From NCBI GenBank assembly GCA_015478945.1, contig JABUQX010078582.1:1-23704 (forward strand): a DNA stretch of 23,704 nt. Reading direction: 5' to 3'. This document shows, in pieces, positions 20,004 to 23,704 of the stretch (position 1 is the first letter of the stretch; each line of letters opens with the position of its first letter). The notes under the pieces are model-generated. The model had not been told where the DNA came from. It searched no databases and saw only the letters and a program-made list of their open reading frames with translations. Both the position numbers and the translations under genes were made by a program. The stretch is from Trachelipus rathkii. Lineage: Eukaryota > Arthropoda > Malacostraca > Isopoda > Trachelipodidae.

Positions 20004-20549
20004 TACACTTGGATTCAATGTTATGTGGATGTGGCAAATTTATTAAACTTATGGACATTTATTTTCGCATGGAAATGCGACAGTGGAAGGAGTGGTTTTC
20101 TATAGTATTAGGTCAATTATTAGTGGAAATCCGAAAAAGAACTTAGTCCTGTATCTCAGAAGAACAGTGCACATGGCTATAAGTATCTCATTGAAAGTAT
20201 TCATAAAGTTCCTATCACTTCAAAAAATGTGACAATGTATAGAGCTGCCCACTTAGCAGATTATGAAACATCGCAACGAGTCAAAAGAGAACCAAAAAGA
20301 GAAAAGAATAAAAAGGTTGAAAAAAAAAATTATCCATACAGATCTACAAACTTGAAGAGCAAAGAAAGATTTAAAACTGATAGCATTGAATTCAGAATTC
20401 GGTATACAAATCAAATAATTCAGATGCTGAGAAGAATAAGTTGTAACCTAAATCATCCCCATTTAGAAACTTTTGTGATCACAGTGGACTTTATTCACCC
20501 TATCCTAAGGTGTAAGGACTTTGAATTTATTTTCTTTTTGTATAAATAA
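20004..20549 (+). CDS. Host gene, terminal coding exon, with a one-base frame slip
   Basis: The acceptor TTTTTTCTTCTTATAG| is strong. The frame reads H-L-D-S-M-L-C-G-C-G-K-F-I-K-L-M-D-I-Y-F and on through R-Q-W-K-E-W-F-S to a TAG at 20144-20146. A second frame, open from 20124 to TAA at 20547-20549, then continues with protein-like sequence (S-A-H-G-Y-K-Y-L-I-E-S-I-H-K) and a basic tail (V-K-R-E-P-K-R-E-K-N-K-K). One extra base near 20126-20130 (GGAAATCC) would join both frames smoothly, so I read them as one exon with an indel; an extra splice at ATTATTAG|TGG is the alternative. The basic tail could be a nuclear-localisation-type stretch. Length of the whole predicted protein is roughly 300 residues. 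Confidence 0.5.
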
Positions 20550-20576
20550 AACTGTTACTTTTGGAAAAAAAATAAA
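20545..20576 (+). terminator. Candidate polyadenylation signals
   Basis: AATAAA at 20545-20550 overlaps the stop codon of the terminal frame, and a second AATAAA lies at 20571-20576. Their placement right at the end of the last open frame is consistent with the gene ending here, though such hexamers are common in AT-rich DNA. Confidence 0.3.
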
Positions 20577-20874
20577 GGAGTGCGTTGGACGGCAATGGGG
20601 AAGGTATAGGCTGATACTTAAAAAAAAAATATAGTATTTTTTTTTAAATGTCATCATGATATTGAACAGTTCTAAAAGTAAATCTTCAATTAATTTAAAT
20701 GTAGAACTGAGTAAATAGGGCTGCATAGTATGTTAATAGATATTTATTACGTCCAAAAAAACGAACAACGCTGTCAGTGGATGAATTGCGGATTGGTCAG
20801 AGTGGAAAGTCAGGGAAATAATTCAAATTTCAAAAGGTGAATCCCTGTGTATACTATAAGTATATATGGATTAT
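20577..20874. other. Downstream non-coding DNA with a short dispersed-repeat fragment
   Basis: It contains A-rich runs and, at 20803-20845, a GGAAAGTCAGGGAAAT-type fragment related to the direct repeats flanking the PLE pair. No exon is supported. Confidence 0.5.
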
Positions 20875-20976
20875 ATATATATATATATATATAGTATATA
20901 TATTATTATATATATATATATATATATAATATATATATATATATATACTATTTATAATATCATATATATTATATAT
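20875..20976. repeat. (TA)n microsatellite abutting the second LINE 3' end
   Basis: About 100 bases of interrupted TA lead straight into the A/G-rich (minus) tail of the LINE at 20977. The open frame on minus (20854-21117) is mostly this repeat. Confidence 0.9.
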
Positions 20977-21379
20977 TAATTCTTTCTTTTCTTTCTTCAC
21001 CTTCCTCTTTGCCCCAAGATTGGGGTAAGGTGTCTGTACAAGCATCCGAAAAGAAAAGCAAAGTAGGAGAACAGTGACAAACGTACGAAAAGAAAAGCCC
21101 AGCCCTTTACGCCCCATCTGTTACCATTAATTAGTGAGAGCTGGTCAAGACTGAAAATCCACCCTAGAGCATCATGGGAACCCGCGACGGACCCTCACAT
21201 GGTTAAAGTCCGTCAAATGTAAGGGTTCATTTCCCCTGCCCAGGTGAGGTTGGGCCACCACCGATGCCCATATCAAATACCCCAGCCATTGCGCTCCTAT
21301 CATGCACCTTTATTCTGCCTCTGCCAAACTCAATTTCTCTCCTTCAGCATCTCGTCACCCGACGTCAATCCACTTTCTC

Positions 21380-21960
21380 TCGGTCTTCCCAGCCGGTCGT
21401 TTCCCAACACACTCACCACGTATTACATCCGCTTAAACCAACCTAGTCTAATCATTCATTGCCTTTCACGATGACAAACCATCTCATCACAATACTTCAT
21501 TTATTCTCTCATTTACCCCTTTTACATTCACACCACACGCACTCCTAAACATACGTGTTCGATTCCCCTTTAATCAATTCTTCTCACACTAAGCAGAGTC
21601 CGCCCCTAAGATTGTCCATCGAACACATTGAACTTTAGATCTAACTTCTTATTCCAGACCATAGTCCTCACGTACCAATTACAATAATACAGGAACAACA
21701 TACCCTCATGTAGACCTAGCACACTCAAGACTAAGTCCTTTCAATTCACCAACGATTTAATGCACCAGCCACCTTCCTGCCATTCCAAACTTTCCTACTA
21801 CACTCTGGCAGTCGTCCGTCCTCTCATCAAACATATACCTAAAAGTTATTTAAACTCAGTACACACTTGTTTCTAGCTGCTCACATCTTATAGACAATAA
21901 GCTCACACTGAGGTTAGTGTCCTCATCACAACATAACCTACTCTTTATCTTCGACGTTTA
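21380..21960 (-). pseudogene. LINE post-RT C-terminal region, frame-broken
   Basis: On minus, after the RT, the sequence encodes E-C-S-R-K-V-W-N-G-R-K-V-A-G-A (about 21760-21815), then T-M-V-W-N-K-K (about 21640-21670) and a V-R-R-I-D-K segment (about 21570-21610), in the order expected of related elements. In those elements this stretch forms the thumb-like region and a Cys/His-poor C terminus. Confidence 0.6.
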
Positions 21961-21989
21961 CTTTCAGCCCATCCTTCACACACCCTGCC

Positions 21990-22800
21990 ATAAATCTCTA
22001 CATCATCCTCTCAAAACTCTTCTTCCAATTCGCCACCAGAACCAAATCATCCGCATATAATACGGTAGGCACCCCCAACCAACCCAATCTCCCCATCTTA
22101 TACACCAAAATTTCCTGCCATACCTCCACTCAAATTCTTCATAATCCCATCCATATACAAATTGAATAACCAAGAAGACATAACACAGACCCTGTCTACC
22201 CGCCTAGTTAATCTAAATTTCCATATCACTCGATTGAACCATTATCTTACACACGCTTCACTATACGTCATACTATCTTTTGAATTCCATTCAAAGCTAC
22301 CACCACACCATATATCACTAACAACTGCCATATTGGTGTGGCTGGAACGCTTCCTAATTAACCTATCATGATCGCCGGCAAACCCAGAAAACCCTAATAC
22401 AGCTAGCAATCTTTTATTCTTCGTCCGCCTGGTCATTTTCTTCAACGTCATTGTGTTCAAAATGTAAATAGTATTGATCCACACATTCCTCTAACCTCTT
22501 CCAAATCGGCACCTTGTTCTTCACGGCAATCAGTCCCTCATCACTCGACGCACTCTTCTCGATCCAAATATACCAGCATATACCGTCCCTTACAACACTC
22601 ATATAAATTATCCCCTTATATCTACGAGTCCCCCTTTCTCCTTACTCCTTATACATAGGTGTACTAGTTACTGCTCCGCCATCCCCTTGGAACTAACGCC
22701 CAAAAAACGCTTTAATACACAACTTCCAAATCCAATCAATCACATTCTTCGCCCGGCTTCTTGATCGATTTCACTAGTATCATCCTAAGCCTCAAGATTA
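21990..22800 (-). pseudogene. LINE reverse transcriptase, frame-broken
   Basis: Motifs in order on minus: an A-F-W-A-L-V-P-R-G-W-R stretch and a Y-A-G-I-like I-Y segment upstream (about 22570-22720), a decayed D-R-I-D region (about 22360-22390), C-V-M-S-S-W-L-F-N-L-Y-M-D-G (22144-22195), and the catalytic Y-A-D-D-L-V-L-V-A with YADD at 22046-22057. The pieces lie in at least three frames. The YADD box itself is intact. Open frames on minus at 22242-22484 and 22414-22602 are parts of this gene; those on plus are shadows. Confidence 0.75.
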
Positions 22801-23704
22801 CCATTCTTCAACTTCTCACCCTACCCATTACCGTCCCCTTACTAATAACGCTCATGCCCAAAATTACCCTATTCGTTCTTGTCATCCATCAAAACCCGCA
22901 CACATTCACCAACACCTCGTCATCATTACTGTTAATATTGTGCAGTGATTTATCGAAGTGTTCTTTCTCACAGCTCCCCTTCACATCCATTTTCCATGCA
23001 GTTACAAAACCACCTCTATGTCAATTCTAACAAATTCCCCCGTTATTCCAATTCTAACCTTCGCGCTTCCTTCCAAGAAGACTTCCTATTTCCTGCTAGT
23101 CCCATTCATTCTCCTCCTAAAACTGTTCATTTACTCTTTTTTTCTCCTACTTATACACCTTTGAGTATTTCTTTTCTCTTATATAATTCCAAGCATCTTC
23201 TTTGAATCTTCCATCATTTGCTTTTAGTACATTCAACCACTCTTCTTTGTTTACCTATTAACCGCTTCAGCACCTTCGTTCATTCCACCATTTCCGTAAC
23301 TATCTTACTTCTACTTAGACATCCACACGACTTCCTTGCACTACTTATCAGCTTCCTTCATTTGCCCCTAGATTGCTCAGTACAATTGTCACATCAACGT
23401 TTAACTAGGACGTCTCTACGACTTAATCCTTATCTTTGCACACTAACTTCTCACTCTAATTTACCCTACTTGCCTTTGCCGGTATGCAACCTCCTCTCCA
23501 CCAAACCCCCACTAGACTATTAATAGAACATACAATAATTCGATAATCCCATCCCTAAACCCCGAAAATGGGGGATTTAACATCCAACACAGCTTCAACA
23601 TTCCTTCTCACCAACACAAATCAATCAAACTCACTATACCATCTCTAACCACATCAACTCAGTATATCTATGGAACTCTGGGTTTAAAAGAAGAACTTAC
23701 CACC
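22801..23704 (-). other. Probable upstream part of LINE copy 2, no motif identified
   Basis: The plus strand is C-rich and G-poor, like the rest of the element, with several antisense open frames (22761-23030, 22945-23205, 23218-23523) of no recognised family. Minus-strand frames give basic, tryptophan-containing pieces compatible with the linker before an RT, but the endonuclease motifs were not found. Confidence 0.4.

Larger units (their letters stand above)
20977..23704 (-). mobile_element. Non-LTR retrotransposon (LINE), longer copy 2
   Basis: Read on minus from the window end: a decayed 5' or linker region (about 22800-23704, assignment uncertain), the RT (about 21990-22800), a post-RT domain (about 21380-21960), a 3' untranslated region and an A/G-rich tail at 20977-20998. 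The element resembles LINE families I associate with decapod crustaceans, mainly by its V-M-S-x-W-L-F-N-L-Y-M-D-G RT block and the C-x-R-K-V..G-R-K-V-A-G-A segment after it. Frames are broken often. 20977-21900 aligns with copy 1 (1681-2600) in the same orientation. I leave the clade unnamed. Confidence 0.75.

Noticed and set aside
20854..21117. 87-codon open frame on minus
   Set aside because: Mostly TA repeat plus the untranslated 3' end of a LINE; no start or domain support.
22945..23523. Several S/L/P-rich open frames on plus (86-101 codons)
   Set aside because: They lie antisense to LINE copy 2 in G-poor DNA, where stop codons are rare on this strand; no domain.

Overview
The window looks like a repeat-rich stretch of an animal nuclear genome, probably an arthropod and plausibly a decapod crustacean. 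The signs are very long (TA)n and (ATT)n arrays, spliced exons with GT..AG borders and multi-kilobase introns, a Penelope-like element (PLE) pair with GIY-YIG endonuclease, a non-LTR retrotransposon whose RT and C-terminal region resemble a LINE family I associate with decapods, a tRNA-derived SINE and DNA-transposon remnants. The taxon is inferred from element families; no rRNA or mitochondrial marker is present. I see no bacterial gene, operon, CRISPR array or virus.

Layout: 1-1680 is mostly (TA)n-rich low-complexity DNA. 1681-2650 is the 3' end of a LINE on the minus strand. 2650-4333 is a decayed hAT-like DNA transposon (minus orientation) with GC-rich subterminal repeats. 4334-7100 is non-coding, with one unexplained complex island (about 4980-5345). 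From about 7110 a host gene appears to run on the plus strand: a GC-richer 5' region, a short first coding exon (7362-7429), exon 2 (11471-11541), exon 3 (12994-13130), exon 4 (from 19879) and a terminal exon (about 20004-20549). Splice phases of exons 1-2 (phase 2), 2-3 (phase 1) and 3-4 (phase 0) agree, which is the main evidence for one gene. I do not recognise the protein. One phase mismatch (exon 4/5) and one single-base slip (near 20126-20130) suggest sequence error or decay.

The introns have absorbed most of the mobile DNA. Intron 1 holds a second hAT-like copy (9722-10549), a hairpin-like MITE three bases beyond its end (10553-11170), and a diverged, microsatellite-expanded relative of that MITE (about 7984-9235). 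Intron 3 holds two PLE copies head to head: one on minus (about 14330-16270), one on plus (about 16400-18520). Their arms of roughly 2 kb form a large inverted repeat, and each 3' region carries a recognisable hammerhead-ribozyme-like motif. A tRNA-type SINE lies further down intron 3.

Downstream of the gene, 20977 to at least 22800 (probably to the window end) is a second, longer LINE copy on minus, with RT motifs including YADD. Both LINE 3' ends abut (TA)n arrays. The elements are all frame-broken in this window; nothing suggests an active cassette. The most unusual structure is the intronic PLE inverted pair with its hammerhead motifs.
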